A program made the translations under genes and the position numbers. Positions 44,700 to 54,035 of a stretch of DNA of 64,000 nucleotides are shown here, in pieces. The notes below the pieces were generated by a model. It searched no databases, was not told the origin of the DNA, and saw only the letters and a list, made by a program, of their open reading frames with translations. The first letter of the stretch is position 1. The number at the start of each line of letters is the position of its first letter. Source of the DNA: an uncultured Acetatifactor sp. (GTDB taxonomy: Bacteria; Bacillota; Clostridia; Lachnospirales; Lachnospiraceae); the NCBI GenBank assembly GCA_910586215.1, contig CAJUGH010000006.1, forward strand, positions 62,001-126,000, read 5' to 3'.

Positions 44700-45857
44700 T
44701 CACGTCAATAAAAACTGTGCCGACACATAATTACTTAGGTCCAGCCCCCTTTCCGTCAAGGCAAGCCACTCCCCTGCACACCCTCCGGGAAAAAAGCGCC
44801 TAAGAAGCCCATCCTGCACATTCCTGCGGATCACTTCCCCATAGACTGCCTCTGCCCGGCATCCGAAGAATCGTTCAAATGCCCCAAGTTCCACCCCCTC
44901 CGTCATGCGCAGGCCCAGGAAGAAGAATTCCTCCATCTGCTCCTGCCTGGTGAGCATATGGTGCTCCTCGCGGCATCCCAGGGGATCCCTCAGATAGGCG
45001 CCCAGGGTATGGCCGTTCCGGCACCGGATGTTCTCCACCAGGGAAGCTGCAGACAGGCCCAGGCCCAGGTAATTTTTCCTCTGCCAGTAACCCAGGTTAT
45101 GCCTGCAGGCATAACCTTCCCTGGCATAATTGGAGACCTCGTACCGATGGTACCCTGCCGTTTGGAGAAGTTGTTTCGTCTCCTGGTACATGGATCTGTC
45201 CGTGTCCTCATCCACAGCCTGGACCAGTCCCTGGTCCACCATTTTTAGGAGAGGCGTCCCCTCTTCCAGGATAAGGCTGTAGGCAGAGATATGTTCCGGT
45301 TCCAGAGCCAGTACCTTCCTAAGGGTAGATAGATAACCCTCCAGGGACTGCCCTGGCAGGGCAGCCATCACATCCACATTGAGATTATGGAATCCGGCTG
45401 CCCTGGCGGCCTCGTAGGTGTCCAGGAAATCCTCATAGGTGTGGATCCGTCCCAGGAAGGCCAGTTCCCCATTGTCTGCCGACTGCAGTCCTATGCTGAG
45501 CCTGTTGATCCCCGCCTGTCTGTAGGCGGCAAGCTTCTCCCTGTCCACAGTGCCTGGATTCATCTCCAGGGTGACCTCCGCCTCTTCTGCAAGCCGGTAA
45601 TGTTCCCGCACCCCATCCAGCAGCCGGACTATCTGTCTGCCCTCAAGCAGGGAAGGGGTACCGCCTCCGATAAAAACGGAGGATACCGTATACTGCCGGT
45701 ATGCCTCCGCACGCATCTTTGTCTCTGTGAGCAACGCTTCCAGGTACCTGGCCCTGGTATCTTCATCTGCCGGGGCAGAGGGAAAGTCGCAGTAGATACA
45801 TTTCCTTATGCAAAAAGGGATATGAAAATACAATTCCAGTTCGCCAGTTTCGTTCAT
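44700..45857 (-). CDS. hemW: Radical SAM heme chaperone HemW
   Basis: A 385-residue HemW (HemN-like). The radical SAM cluster motif PFCIRKCIYCDF has Cys16, Cys20 and Cys23; GGGTPSLL follows. The C-terminal HemN domain has NLGYWQRKNYLGLGLSA. It is a heme-binding chaperone rather than a coproporphyrinogen oxidase. Start 45,857 (MNETGELELYFH) has AGGGGA 6 bases upstream and a family-like N-terminus; a start at 45,881 overlapping lepA is possible. It follows lepA, as in most Firmicutes. Confidence 0.93.
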   Translation of the reverse strand: MNETGELELYFHIPFCIRKCIYCDFPSAPADEDTRARYLEALLTETKMRAEAYRQYTVSSVFIGGGTPSLLEGRQIVRLLDGVREHYRLAEEAEVTLEMNPGTVDREKLAAYRQAGINRLSIGLQSADNGELAFLGRIHTYEDFLDTYEAARAAGFHNLNVDVMAALPGQSLEGYLSTLRKVLALEPEHISAYSLILEEGTPLLKMVDQGLVQAVDEDTDRSMYQETKQLLQTAGYHRYEVSNYAREGYACRHNLGYWQRKNYLGLGLSAASLVENIRCRNGHTLGAYLRDPLGCREEHHMLTRQEQMEEFFFLGLRMTEGVELGAFERFFGCRAEAVYGEVIRRNVQDGLLRRFFPGGCAGEWLALTERGLDLSNYVSAQFLLT

Positions 45858-45877
45858 CTGATTTCCCCTGTCATGCC

Positions 45878-47692
45878 TCATCTGTCATCCAGCTTCAGTA
45901 CACTCATAAACGCCTTCTGGGGAATCTCCACATTGCCCACCTGGCGCATGCGCTTCTTCCCTTCTTTCTGTTTCTCCAGCAGCTTCTTCTTGCGGGTGAT
46001 GTCGCCACCGTAACATTTTGCCAGCACATCCTTGCGCATGGCCTTCACGGTTTCCCGGGCTATAATCTTGCCACCCACAGCCGCCTGGATGGGGATCTCG
46101 AACAGATGTCTGGGAATCTCATCCTTGAGTTTCTCACACATCTTCCTGCCCCGCTCATAGGCAGTATCCGCATGGACAATAAAGGAAAGGGCATCCACCT
46201 CCTCCCGGTTGATCAGGATGTCCAGCTTCACCAGTTTCGATACCTCATATCCCTTGATGTCATAGTCAAAGGAGGCATATCCCCTGGAACGGGACTTCAA
46301 GGCATCGAAAAAGTCGTAGATGATCTCATTCAAAGGCAGTTCATATTTTAAGAGTGCCCTGGTTCCTTCCATGTATTCCATCCCCAGGTAACGTCCCCTT
46401 CTCTCCTGGCACAGTTCCATGATGGAGCCGATGAATTCATTTGTCACCATGATCTCCGCACTGACAATAGGCTCCTCCATATGCTCGATCTCCGAGGGAT
46501 CCGGCAGGTTGGAGGGATTGGTCAGTTCCACCACCTCGCCGTTTTGCTTGTACACCTTGTACACCACACCGGGTGCCGTAGTCACCAGATCCAGGTTATA
46601 TTCCCGCTCCAGGCGCTCCTCGATGATCTCCAGATGCAGCAATCCCAGGAAGCCACAGCGGAAGCCAAAGCCAAGGGCTATGGAAGTCTCCGGCTCATAC
46701 TGCAGGGAAGCATCATTTAGCTGAAGTTTTTCCAGGGCATCCCTGAGATCCGGGTACCTGGCACCGTCTGCCGGATACATGCCGCAGTAGACCATGGACT
46801 GCACTTTCTTATATCCCGGCAGGGCCTGGGCACAGGGCCGGTCTGCATCCGTCACCGTATCCCCCACTGCGGTATCCTTCACATTTTTGATAGAGGCAGT
46901 GATATAACCCACCATCCCGGCAGACAGTTCCTCACAGGGGATAAACTGCCCTGCCCCGAAATATCCCACTTCCACCACTTCTTCCGTGGAGCCTGTGGCC
47001 ATCATATGGATCCGGGTTCCCTTCCTCACACTTCCTTCCATGATGCGGCAGAAAATGATGACCCCCTTGTAGGAATCATACACACAATCGAAGATCAACG
47101 CCTGCAGGGGTGCCCCCGGATCCCCGCCGGGTGCCGGAATCTTCGTCACAATCTGTTCCAGTACCTCTTCTATGCCAATGCCGTTTTTAGCAGAGATCAA
47201 GGGGGCGTCCTGGGCCTCGATGCCAATCACGTCCTCAATCTCCTCAATCACATGCTCGGGCTGGGCACTGGGCAGGTCGATCTTGTTGATCACCGGGAAC
47301 ACGTCCAGGTTATGGTCCAGGGCCAGGTACACATTGGCCAGGGTCTGGGCCTCAATGCCCTGGGCGGCGTCCACCACCAGGATGGCACCGTCACAGGCAG
47401 CCAGGGAACGGCTTACCTCATAGTTAAAGTCTACATGGCCCGGGGTGTCAATCAAGTTGAAGATATATTCCTCCCCGTTGCGGGCCTTGTACACAGTGCG
47501 GACAGCCTGGGCCTTGATGGTGATGCCCCTCTCCCTCTCCAGATCCATATTGTCCAGCACCTGGGCCTGCATCTCCCTGCTGGTGAGCAGACCTGTGTGC
47601 TCAATGATACGGTCTGCCAGGGTAGATTTGCCGTGATCTATATGTGCAACAATGCAAAAATTGCGGATTTTACTCTGATCCAGGGTTGCCAT
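45878..47692 (-). CDS. lepA: Elongation factor 4 (LepA)
   Basis: A 604-residue ribosome-associated GTPase that back-translocates ribosomes. The G domain has AHIDHGKSTLADRI, DTPGHVDF, NKIDLP and SAKNG; EF-G-like domains and the LepA-specific C-terminus with KCYGGDITRKKKLLEKQKEGKKRM follow. Start 47,692 (MATLDQSKIRNF) has GAGG 8 bases upstream and gives the usual length; the reading from 47,716 is 8 residues longer. Confidence 0.97.
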   Translation of the reverse strand: MATLDQSKIRNFCIVAHIDHGKSTLADRIIEHTGLLTSREMQAQVLDNMDLERERGITIKAQAVRTVYKARNGEEYIFNLIDTPGHVDFNYEVSRSLAACDGAILVVDAAQGIEAQTLANVYLALDHNLDVFPVINKIDLPSAQPEHVIEEIEDVIGIEAQDAPLISAKNGIGIEEVLEQIVTKIPAPGGDPGAPLQALIFDCVYDSYKGVIIFCRIMEGSVRKGTRIHMMATGSTEEVVEVGYFGAGQFIPCEELSAGMVGYITASIKNVKDTAVGDTVTDADRPCAQALPGYKKVQSMVYCGMYPADGARYPDLRDALEKLQLNDASLQYEPETSIALGFGFRCGFLGLLHLEIIEERLEREYNLDLVTTAPGVVYKVYKQNGEVVELTNPSNLPDPSEIEHMEEPIVSAEIMVTNEFIGSIMELCQERRGRYLGMEYMEGTRALLKYELPLNEIIYDFFDALKSRSRGYASFDYDIKGYEVSKLVKLDILINREEVDALSFIVHADTAYERGRKMCEKLKDEIPRHLFEIPIQAAVGGKIIARETVKAMRKDVLAKCYGGDITRKKKLLEKQKEGKKRMRQVGNVEIPQKAFMSVLKLDDR

Positions 47693-47879
47693 TTGTTCTT
47701 CCTCACTTCCAGACATGCTGCCTTTGGCAGTTCAAACAATCCGTTGCCACAACTCCACAGGTCCCTGATACCCGATTGCAGGAATCTCCTGGCCAGCCAG
47801 TACCTTGTACCCGGTTGCCCTCCATCTTCCCTGCCGGCCTTTCACGCGGCACCAGGCTACCTCCCCTGTGGACAGTATG

Positions 47880-47908
47880 ATTGTAGCAGAAATCTTCCCT
47901 ATTGTCCA
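47880..47908 (-). promoter_or_regulatory. Predicted promoter of lepA-hemW
   Basis: Minus strand -35 TGGACA (plus 47,903-47,908), 17-base spacer, -10 TACAAT (47,880-47,885). The -35 lies in the last codons of spoIIP. The roughly 190-base leader has a small CTGCC...GGCAG hairpin near the lepA start. Confidence 0.55.
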
Positions 47909-49338
47909 GATAATACCAGATCCAGTATGTGGGCAAGGGGATCGCAGGCGTTCATGGCCTCCTCCACAGTATTGTTCTGGGCACCCAGTTCAATGAGCAG
48001 GTACCTGGGCGCAAGATGCATGTTGTAGCGGTATCCTTTTAAATAGATCTTCCGGGTCAGCCCCGGATAGTATTCCATTGCCTTCTTCTCCATCTGGAAA
48101 GAAAAGGCCAGATTATCTGAAAGGTTCTCATTGTACAGGTAGGAGATATTCCCCGTCTTCCTGGTACGGCTCAGACCATTGAAGAACATGAACCGGGCAG
48201 TGGGCCTGCCGTCTAAGTCCACCACCAGCCTGGTGCCCTCCGGCATGGCATCCCTATGTAAGTCGATCACCACTTCTATGGAAGGATTCTCCTCCAGGAT
48301 CCTCTCAATCTCCGGCAGGGATCTGGCATAGGCATCATTCCTGGAACCCACATCGTACTCTCCCGTGTGGTGCATTACCTGGTAACCGTAGGTGTCCGTG
48401 AGGATCCTTGTAAGCCGTTCTCCCACCCCCACAATGGAAGAATTGCGGTCCCCGGGCACGGAGTCTGCAAAGGCCTCCTGGGAGTGGGTATGGTAGATAA
48501 GGATCTGGGGTCCTGCTGTATCATCCTTGACAAGGGTCATATCCCTGGCAAGCAGTTTCTCCACATTTAGCTGGTCACTTCCTGCCATGGTGTTGGAATC
48601 CACCGTGTAGAAGGTTTTTACCAGCGTCTCATAATCCCTAAGGGATTCCAGGTCCACCTGCCGCACCTGGCTGTGGGGGATAAAAAGGCTCCCATTTCCC
48701 TGCCACATCTGCATGGCTGCCTCATTCTCCGTGCGCAGCAGATCTGCCAGGGAATGGTCTGTCCCGGATACCCCTGCTTCCCCGTTTTCCCCGGTTCCAT
48801 CTCCCAGGCCATCTGCCATGCCACTTCCTGCGCCATCTGCCTGGGCATTGCTCCCATGGCTGTCAGTCTGGGCATTCCCTTCCTCCCCCCACACAAGAAT
48901 CCCCAGGGTAGTTTCTTCCCCTTCCCTGGCCTCCTCCAGCAGAATCGTCCTGGCTTCCTCCCGGACTTCCCCGGACAGATAACCGTAGAAGGGTAACAGG
49001 CTCTCCACCTGTTGCTGTAGGATCCAGTATGTCTCATGGCTGCCTTCCCGGACATAAGAGAAGCAGGGGACAAAAGTATCATATAAGGCATCCGCGGCTT
49101 CCCCTGCCAGTTCCACAAGCATTGCCATCCCAAGGGTATCCCTGGCACCTGCGCCCTTCCCGTCCTGCCCGCTGCATCCTGCAACTGCTGCCAGTATTCC
49201 CAGGAACAGGACCGCCGGGATGACAGCTTTCTTCGCCAGTCTGCCTGCTGTGTTCACAATCTCTACGGAAACACACTTCCCTTCCTGCTTATTGTCTGCC
49301 ATAACTGTAACAATATATGCCTGTCTGTGCCATTCCAT
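47899..49338 (-). CDS. spoIIP: Stage II sporulation protein P (SpoIIP)
   Basis: A 479-residue peptidoglycan hydrolase of the DMP engulfment complex. An N-terminal hydrophobic anchor (KKAVIPAVLFLGILAAVAGC, about 34-54) is followed by a variable Gly/Asp-rich spacer (about 165-195). The SpoIIP domain (about 250-479) has ILIYHTHSQEAFADS, VVIDLHRDAMPEGT and the LIELGAQNNTVEEAMN ending, with the zinc/active-site His residues intact. The start may be 49,338 (GGGAAG upstream) or the internal Met 13 residues on. gpr lies just upstream. Confidence 0.93.
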   Translation of the reverse strand: MEWHRQAYIVTVMADNKQEGKCVSVEIVNTAGRLAKKAVIPAVLFLGILAAVAGCSGQDGKGAGARDTLGMAMLVELAGEAADALYDTFVPCFSYVREGSHETYWILQQQVESLLPFYGYLSGEVREEARTILLEEAREGEETTLGILVWGEEGNAQTDSHGSNAQADGAGSGMADGLGDGTGENGEAGVSGTDHSLADLLRTENEAAMQMWQGNGSLFIPHSQVRQVDLESLRDYETLVKTFYTVDSNTMAGSDQLNVEKLLARDMTLVKDDTAGPQILIYHTHSQEAFADSVPGDRNSSIVGVGERLTRILTDTYGYQVMHHTGEYDVGSRNDAYARSLPEIERILEENPSIEVVIDLHRDAMPEGTRLVVDLDGRPTARFMFFNGLSRTRKTGNISYLYNENLSDNLAFSFQMEKKAMEYYPGLTRKIYLKGYRYNMHLAPRYLLIELGAQNNTVEEAMNACDPLAHILDLVLSGQ

Positions 49339-49515
49339 GCAGAATCTTCCCTGCGCCTCACCTTATGTCCTCCAGGTATACAGACTGGCCCGTCCCCGGC
49401 ACATTAACATCTATCCTGGCAAGGTTATCTGCCTGCAAGGATACTCCCGCACATCTGCCCCGGCATCTTCATATCCCCGGTATACTGTCCGGGAAGAAAC
49501 AACAGCACGAAAATT

Positions 49516-50445
49516 TTACAGACTGCTACAGCCCAGGGCCATATTGATGCCCTCAGACACCGTGAAGCTGATTCTCTTGATCACCGCATCTATGTCCTTT
49601 CCAGTCATATACATATTGTACAGTTCTGGGAAGCCAGGCTGCTGCCTGCTCATGTATTTCACCACATCCAGATCCTCCTCCCCTTCCAGAAGCTTCTCCA
49701 GGGCATCACACACAATGGTGGCGGCATCCACCACCGTGGGGATCCCGATGGCTACCACCGGCACCCCAAGGCTCTCTTTCGTCAAGGCATTCCTGTGGTT
49801 GCCAACCCCGGATCCCGGCTGGATTCCTGTGTTGGTGATCTGTATGGTACGGTTCAGCCGTCTGGTGCTGCGGGCAGCCAGGGCATCTATGACAATGATC
49901 ACATCCGGGCTTGTCTCACCGACCACACCCTTTACGATCTCTGCCGTCTCCATGCCTGTCTTAGCCATAACACCTGGTTCCAGGGCACTGACCTGGTTCA
50001 TCTTCTCACAGTTGTAGGCGGCTGCACCATACTCCCTAACGATGTGTCTGGTCACCTGGAGGTTGTCCACCGCCCTGGGGCCAAGGGCATCCGCAGTGAC
50101 TTCCCTGTTGCCCAGCCCCACCACCAGGATGGACTGTTCCCCTTCCGATTCCGGCAGCAGTTCCTTCAGTTCCCCCGCCAGGCATGCAGATATCTCCCTG
50201 TGGTAATCCTCATCCGGTTCCACCAGGGCGGGTGCCTCCATGGTCACATAGATTCCCATGGGTTTTCCCATGATCTTCGCGGCATTCCTGGTGTCGATCA
50301 TCACCTTCGTGACCCTGACATCCTCTTCCTTGTGGTAGGATTCTTCCACCCGGACGCCCCGCAGTTCACTTTCCGCTTCACTGATGCTCTCCCTGGCTTC
50401 CAGTGCCAGGTCTGTTCTCGCCTGAAAATTTCCCATATCCCTCAC
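49516..50445 (-). CDS. gpr: Germination protease Gpr
   Basis: A 309-residue spore protease that degrades small acid-soluble proteins at germination. It is made as a zymogen; the N-terminal FQARTDLALEARE holds the typical autoprocessing region. The family motifs VVGLGNREVTADALGP and EPGVMAKTGMETAEIV are present, as is PDVIIVIDALAARS. The start is GTG at 50,445 or ATG at 50,436. Transcribed toward spoIIP, separated by 177 unremarkable bases. Confidence 0.95.
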   Translation of the reverse strand: MRDMGNFQARTDLALEARESISEAESELRGVRVEESYHKEEDVRVTKVMIDTRNAAKIMGKPMGIYVTMEAPALVEPDEDYHREISACLAGELKELLPESEGEQSILVVGLGNREVTADALGPRAVDNLQVTRHIVREYGAAAYNCEKMNQVSALEPGVMAKTGMETAEIVKGVVGETSPDVIIVIDALAARSTRRLNRTIQITNTGIQPGSGVGNHRNALTKESLGVPVVAIGIPTVVDAATIVCDALEKLLEGEEDLDVVKYMSRQQPGFPELYNMYMTGKDIDAVIKRISFTVSEGINMALGCSSL

Positions 50446-50585
50446 ATTCCTCGCTGTGCGCGCTTACCGTGCCCGGCCCATGACATCTATCTCTGACGCA
50501 TAAGGCGCGTATAAACACCTCTCGGCGGCACCAGGTAAACAGTAAACTTTTTTCATATTTTTTGCAAAAAATCCCGGATTATGTA
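50446..50585. repeat. gpr-rpsT gap with a decayed repeat copy
   Basis: Bases 50,513-50,547 (AAACACC, CGGCGGCACC, GTAAACAGTAAAC) match the right end of the element at 22,557-22,709. The left end cannot be recognised, so this is a partial or decayed copy. No sporulation promoter for gpr could be recognised with confidence. Confidence 0.5.
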
Positions 50586-50614
50586 TTGACAAAATTTCAA
50601 ATATTTACTAAACT
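50586..50614 (+). promoter_or_regulatory. Predicted sigma-A promoter of rpsT
   Basis: Perfect -35 TTGACA (50,586-50,591), 17-base spacer, -10 TAAACT (50,609-50,614). The leader to the TTG start is about 90 bases. Confidence 0.75.
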
Positions 50615-50712
50615 ACAGAAGTGTGTTTGCATTAGCTCTCCGTGTCTGGCTAAGGCGAAACAACTAAACAGAAAACAATTGATCAGATTGTATAAAATTG
50701 GAGGTGTACGAC

Positions 50713-50976
50713 TTGGCTAACATTAAATCTGCGAAGAAGAGAATTCTGGTAAGCCGCACCAGGGCCGAACGGAATAAGTCCATAAGGTCCGGTGTCAAGA
50801 CTGCGATCAAGAAGGTATATGCCGCGATCGAGTCTGGCGACAAGGCTGCTGCAACCACCCAGCTTAAGGCTGCAACCAAGACCATCGAGATGGCTGCCAG
50901 CAAGGGCATTTACCACAAGAATAACGCAGCCCGCAAGGTTTCCAGCATCAGCAAGGCTGTAAATAAGATGGCTTAA
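50713..50976 (+). CDS. rpsT: 30S ribosomal protein S20
   Basis: An 87-residue S20, starting MANIKSAKKRILVSRTRAERN. The start codon is TTG at 50,713 with GGAGGTG 6 bases upstream; an earlier TTG would add five unlike residues. Basic, helical, normal length. S20 binds 16S rRNA early in 30S assembly. UUG starts are common for rpsT and allow autogenous control. Confidence 0.96.
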   Translation: MANIKSAKKRILVSRTRAERNKSIRSGVKTAIKKVYAAIESGDKAAATTQLKAATKTIEMAASKGIYHKNNAARKVSSISKAVNKMA

Positions 50977-51012
50977 GTTATCCGATTTCCATATCATATA
51001 AGGATTATACAA

Positions 51013-51054
51013 AGAAGACCTCCTGCACCGTCACACAGGAAGTCTTCTTTTGTT
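51013..51054 (+). terminator. rpsT terminator, possibly bidirectional
   Basis: AGAAGACCTCCTG, loop of 10 bases, CAGGAAGTCTTCT, then TTTTG. On the minus strand the same stem is followed by TTTGT, so it could also end the TPM cassette transcript. Confidence 0.85.
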
Positions 51055-51120
51055 ATGTATGTTGTTATGCAGAAAGCCCCAGGAGAGACAGGAGGCGTCC
51101 CCTGTTCCGTGCAGGTGTGT

Positions 51121-52029
51121 TCAGTGCCGGCGGCTCCCACCCCCATGGCTGGCCCCGCTGCTACTGCGATGGTGTCCGCCACCCCCGCCGCTTCTTCCAC
51201 TGCTGCTACTGCCACTGCTGGATGTCTCAATATGACGCTTGGTTAGGGACTTGCGGACAAAATTGTCTGACTTGTGCTTCAGTTCTGGTTTTCCCCCTTC
51301 CACATAGGTGTTCACCCTGGTGGTATCCTCTGCCAACCGGGGACTCATGTGGCTGGCCGCATAGACCAAGGTTGCCACCAGTGTGCTCACCAGGCACAAC
51401 AGGATGGAACCAGGGGACATCATGCTGTGTCCCATCTTCCCACATACACCGTCCACATAGGCTTTGTAGGCCTTTAAGGGGTCTGTGTCATAGTACCTGT
51501 CAACCCCGTCCAGCACATCATTCACATCCTCCACATCAAAAGCATATTCCACCTTCCCGCTGGTGCTTAAGTGCTCTCCTCTCTGCCCCTCATAACGGTT
51601 ATCCAGCAGAAGGGCACCATCCCCCTCGAATCCCTTGTTATAGCCATACCGGTGTTCGTCCCAGAAGTCATCTGCCAGATCCTGCATGTTCTGCTCCCAG
51701 TACGGGGAACGGTAACCGTATTCCTCCTGTGCTTCCCGGCCTTCCACCGGCTGCCGCATAGTCACCAGCACAATATCAATCTTGTAACGCTTCTCCTTCC
51801 GGGCAATATACGCCCGAAGTTCTTCCTCCTGCTCCACAGTGAGCATATCCCCATAATCATAGACCCGCTCTGCAGGGGCCTCCCTGTTGGCACGGGGTAC
51901 CCTGTCCAGGGCAGTGCGATAGAGCCACAGCCCCATATTCACCAGAACCAGGATCCCAATGACCACGAACCAGACACGGAAGTATTTCAGATACTGCCGT
52001 CTGGCTTCCTTCTTCAGATCTTCTCCCAT
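51121..52029 (-). CDS. TPM domain membrane protein with Gly/Ser/His tail
   Basis: A 302-residue protein. One N-terminal helix (about 18-40, WFVVIGILVLVNMGLWLY), an extracytoplasmic TPM domain (about 55-200, with ERVYDYGDMLTVEQEEELRAY and DIVLVTMRQ), a second helix (about 205-228), and a low-complexity tail rich in Ser, Gly, His and Arg (about 270-302, HHRSSSGASHGGGS). TPM domains occur in photosystem repair and in proteins of unknown function. The tail resembles that of YgcG proteins. Its precise task is unknown. Confidence 0.8.
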   Translation of the reverse strand: MGEDLKKEARRQYLKYFRVWFVVIGILVLVNMGLWLYRTALDRVPRANREAPAERVYDYGDMLTVEQEEELRAYIARKEKRYKIDIVLVTMRQPVEGREAQEEYGYRSPYWEQNMQDLADDFWDEHRYGYNKGFEGDGALLLDNRYEGQRGEHLSTSGKVEYAFDVEDVNDVLDGVDRYYDTDPLKAYKAYVDGVCGKMGHSMMSPGSILLCLVSTLVATLVYAASHMSPRLAEDTTRVNTYVEGGKPELKHKSDNFVRKSLTKRHIETSSSGSSSSGRSGGGGGHHRSSSGASHGGGSRRH

Positions 52030-52072
52030 TTCATCCCCTCCTGCCTCGCCTATGCCAAGGCAACCAGATCCC

Positions 52073-53062
52073 TTACAGCCAGCATGTCAGAAGCAGCAAC
52101 AGCAGCAGCGTGGCCATCACACAGCCCCCGAAAGTTCCCGCATAGGCCCACACCCTGCCCTTAGACAGGGGGGCTGTCCCTACGATCTTCCCGGTCTGCC
52201 CATTCACATAGAAAGGGTACTCCTGGCCTTTGTATGTATACAGATAGTGCCAGATGGGCAGCAGGCAGAAATTCGCCTCCCTGCGGTTCACGCGGATATC
52301 CTGTTGCAGGGTACGCACGGTTCCATACCCTCCGTAACTCTCCCGGAGCATCCTTTCCGCATCCTGTCGCATCCGTCCCCTGGCCCGCTCTTCCACTTCC
52401 CCTGCGTCCATATTATATTTCTCCCCGTAGAACCCGGACATATACTCCGGAGCGAATTCCACAAGCTGTCCATAGTCAAAGGGGGCCATCAGGTCCATCA
52501 CCCGATCCGGCATCTGGATGGAAGCGTCCACCGGAATCTTCTGGAAGGCAATCTCCAGAACCCTGTGGATATGGTAGACGGATGTCTCCGTATACTCCGT
52601 ATTGCCGCTCCGCCAGACCTTGACCTTAGTGCCCTCCCCCTGGAATTCGCACTGGGTATCATAGTCGAAGAACCAGTAGGGCACATAGATCCCCTGCATA
52701 CTGTCCAGGCGCACCTCTGACAGGAAATCAATGGGAGCGAACAGGCACTTCTTGAATTTCTCCCGGATGGATTTCTTACAGGTCTCTTTTCCCATCTGGA
52801 AAGGAATGATCCGCTTTGGCTGATACCTGCCCTCCACTCGCTCGTTGAAGATCAGATGACAGTCACAGTAGGGACATTGTGTGGCAGAAGTATGTGCTTC
52901 TACTGGTACCTCCCCGCCACAGTTGGGGCATATGGTCAAGGCACCCAGACTGCCCTCCTGCCGCTCTTCACTGCCTTTTGCTTCGCAGTAGGGGCAATAC
53001 ATGGCGTGTAATTCCGGACTGTATACCACATTCCCCCCACAGTTTTTACATTTGAATATCAT
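52073..53062 (-). CDS. Double zinc-ribbon membrane protein, function unknown
   Basis: A 329-residue protein with two N-terminal zinc ribbons: Cys5/8/23/26 and Cys45/48/63/66. The middle (about 80-290) is a beta-rich domain that includes YVPYWFFDYDTQCEF and LPIWHYLYTYKGQEYPFYVNGQTGKIVG. One C-terminal helix (about 305-328) anchors it. Such proteins often stand next to TPM-domain genes, as here (gap 43 bases). The function is not established. Confidence 0.75.
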   Translation of the reverse strand: MIFKCKNCGGNVVYSPELHAMYCPYCEAKGSEERQEGSLGALTICPNCGGEVPVEAHTSATQCPYCDCHLIFNERVEGRYQPKRIIPFQMGKETCKKSIREKFKKCLFAPIDFLSEVRLDSMQGIYVPYWFFDYDTQCEFQGEGTKVKVWRSGNTEYTETSVYHIHRVLEIAFQKIPVDASIQMPDRVMDLMAPFDYGQLVEFAPEYMSGFYGEKYNMDAGEVEERARGRMRQDAERMLRESYGGYGTVRTLQQDIRVNRREANFCLLPIWHYLYTYKGQEYPFYVNGQTGKIVGTAPLSKGRVWAYAGTFGGCVMATLLLLLLLTCWL

Positions 53063-53130
53063 ATTTATACCCCCGTGTCCATGTCACCGGCACTTACTCC
53101 TCTTCATTGCCCTGTGGTATCTGCCTCTTC

Positions 53131-53748
53131 TCATTTCATCCTACAGTTCTCCCAGGTTATATAAATATGCGCTACCGCAAACAAAATACCACAGACAAGC
53201 AGCGGAATATACCGCAAGACCAGCCCATCCAGCAAAAAAAGCAGGGAAGGAATCACAGCCAGGGCCATCTGCACCCCCACTGCCTTCATCACCTTTGTTT
53301 TACCGGCTATGAATACCGCCGTTGGCCCCTGGGACTTAGAGATCCAGGTTCCCGTCCACACCCCGGTATGGGTCATCCAGAAATAGATACCCCATGCAGT
53401 CCAGTAGGCCACCAGCAGGATCCCATTTCCGAAAAGGTAAAGGAGAAGGGAGATCACAGAAGGAAAGCCAAATCCATCCCTCCAGATGCAAAATACCAGG
53501 AATATCATAGAGCCATACCGCCCGATCTGTTCGCAAAGGTTCAAGCACCTGTTCCGGCTCTGGCTTCCTGCCCCTTTTCGCCTCCATGCAAAAACCAGAT
53601 TGGGAATCAGCAGCAAGACAACTGTAACCAGTCCGAATACATTGATCCAGTTCCAGGAAAAACCTAGTTCCCCTGCCAGGAATACCGCTGTAGGGCCATC
53701 TGCACTGCCCAGGACAGGCATCCAGCCACATACCACACCAGGATTCAT
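53131..53748 (-). CDS. Membrane protein with duplicated GPTAVF motifs
   Basis: A 205-residue integral membrane protein. Start 53,748 is chosen for AGGAG 8 bases upstream; a start at 53,799 would add a Cys-rich stretch. The N-terminus has SADGPTAVFLAGELG (motif at 18-26) and the middle has SQGPTAVFIAGKTK (141-149). GADGPTA is known from beta subunits of sodium-pumping decarboxylases, but this protein is far shorter and lacks that fold's other parts. Four to six hydrophobic segments. Function unknown; first gene of the cassette with the zinc-ribbon and TPM genes. Confidence 0.7.
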   Translation of the reverse strand: MNPGVVCGWMPVLGSADGPTAVFLAGELGFSWNWINVFGLVTVVLLLIPNLVFAWRRKGAGSQSRNRCLNLCEQIGRYGSMIFLVFCIWRDGFGFPSVISLLLYLFGNGILLVAYWTAWGIYFWMTHTGVWTGTWISKSQGPTAVFIAGKTKVMKAVGVQMALAVIPSLLFLLDGLVLRYIPLLVCGILFAVAHIYITWENCRMK

Positions 53749-53950
53749 TTGACTATCTCCTCTATCAGATTCCAGATCCACACAACATCCACAGCACACC
53801 CTTCTCCCGCGGGATTACTCCCAGCACCAGTTCCTGTATGCCGGGGCAGACTGCCCGCAGACGCATCGCTTTCTGCCCGTATTGCCGTTTGAAATATAGC
53901 GGCTCTATTTCAGTTTTACACCTATCCTTGCAAATGTCAAGTGGACAGAA
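53749..53950 (-). promoter_or_regulatory. Upstream region of the membrane cassette
   Basis: Minus strand -35 TTGACA (plus 53,935-53,940), 16-base spacer, -10 TAAAAC (53,913-53,918). Between it and the gene lies GCTTTCTGCCCGTATTGCC (53,868-53,886), 17 of 19 identical to 60,383-60,401. Confidence 0.5.
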
Positions 53951-53951
53951 T

Positions 53952-53991
53952 AAAAAAGGGATACCAAAGGATTTATTTCCTTGGATACCCC
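53952..53991 (-). terminator. Terminator after tpiA
   Basis: Minus strand GGGGTATCCAAGGA...TCCTTTGGTATCCC with G-U pairs and one mismatch, followed by TTTTTTATT. It ends the glycolytic transcript. Confidence 0.8.
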
Positions 53992-54035
53992 TATTTTACT
54001 GTACTCTCTAACTATCCGTTTTTATAAAAATCTGA

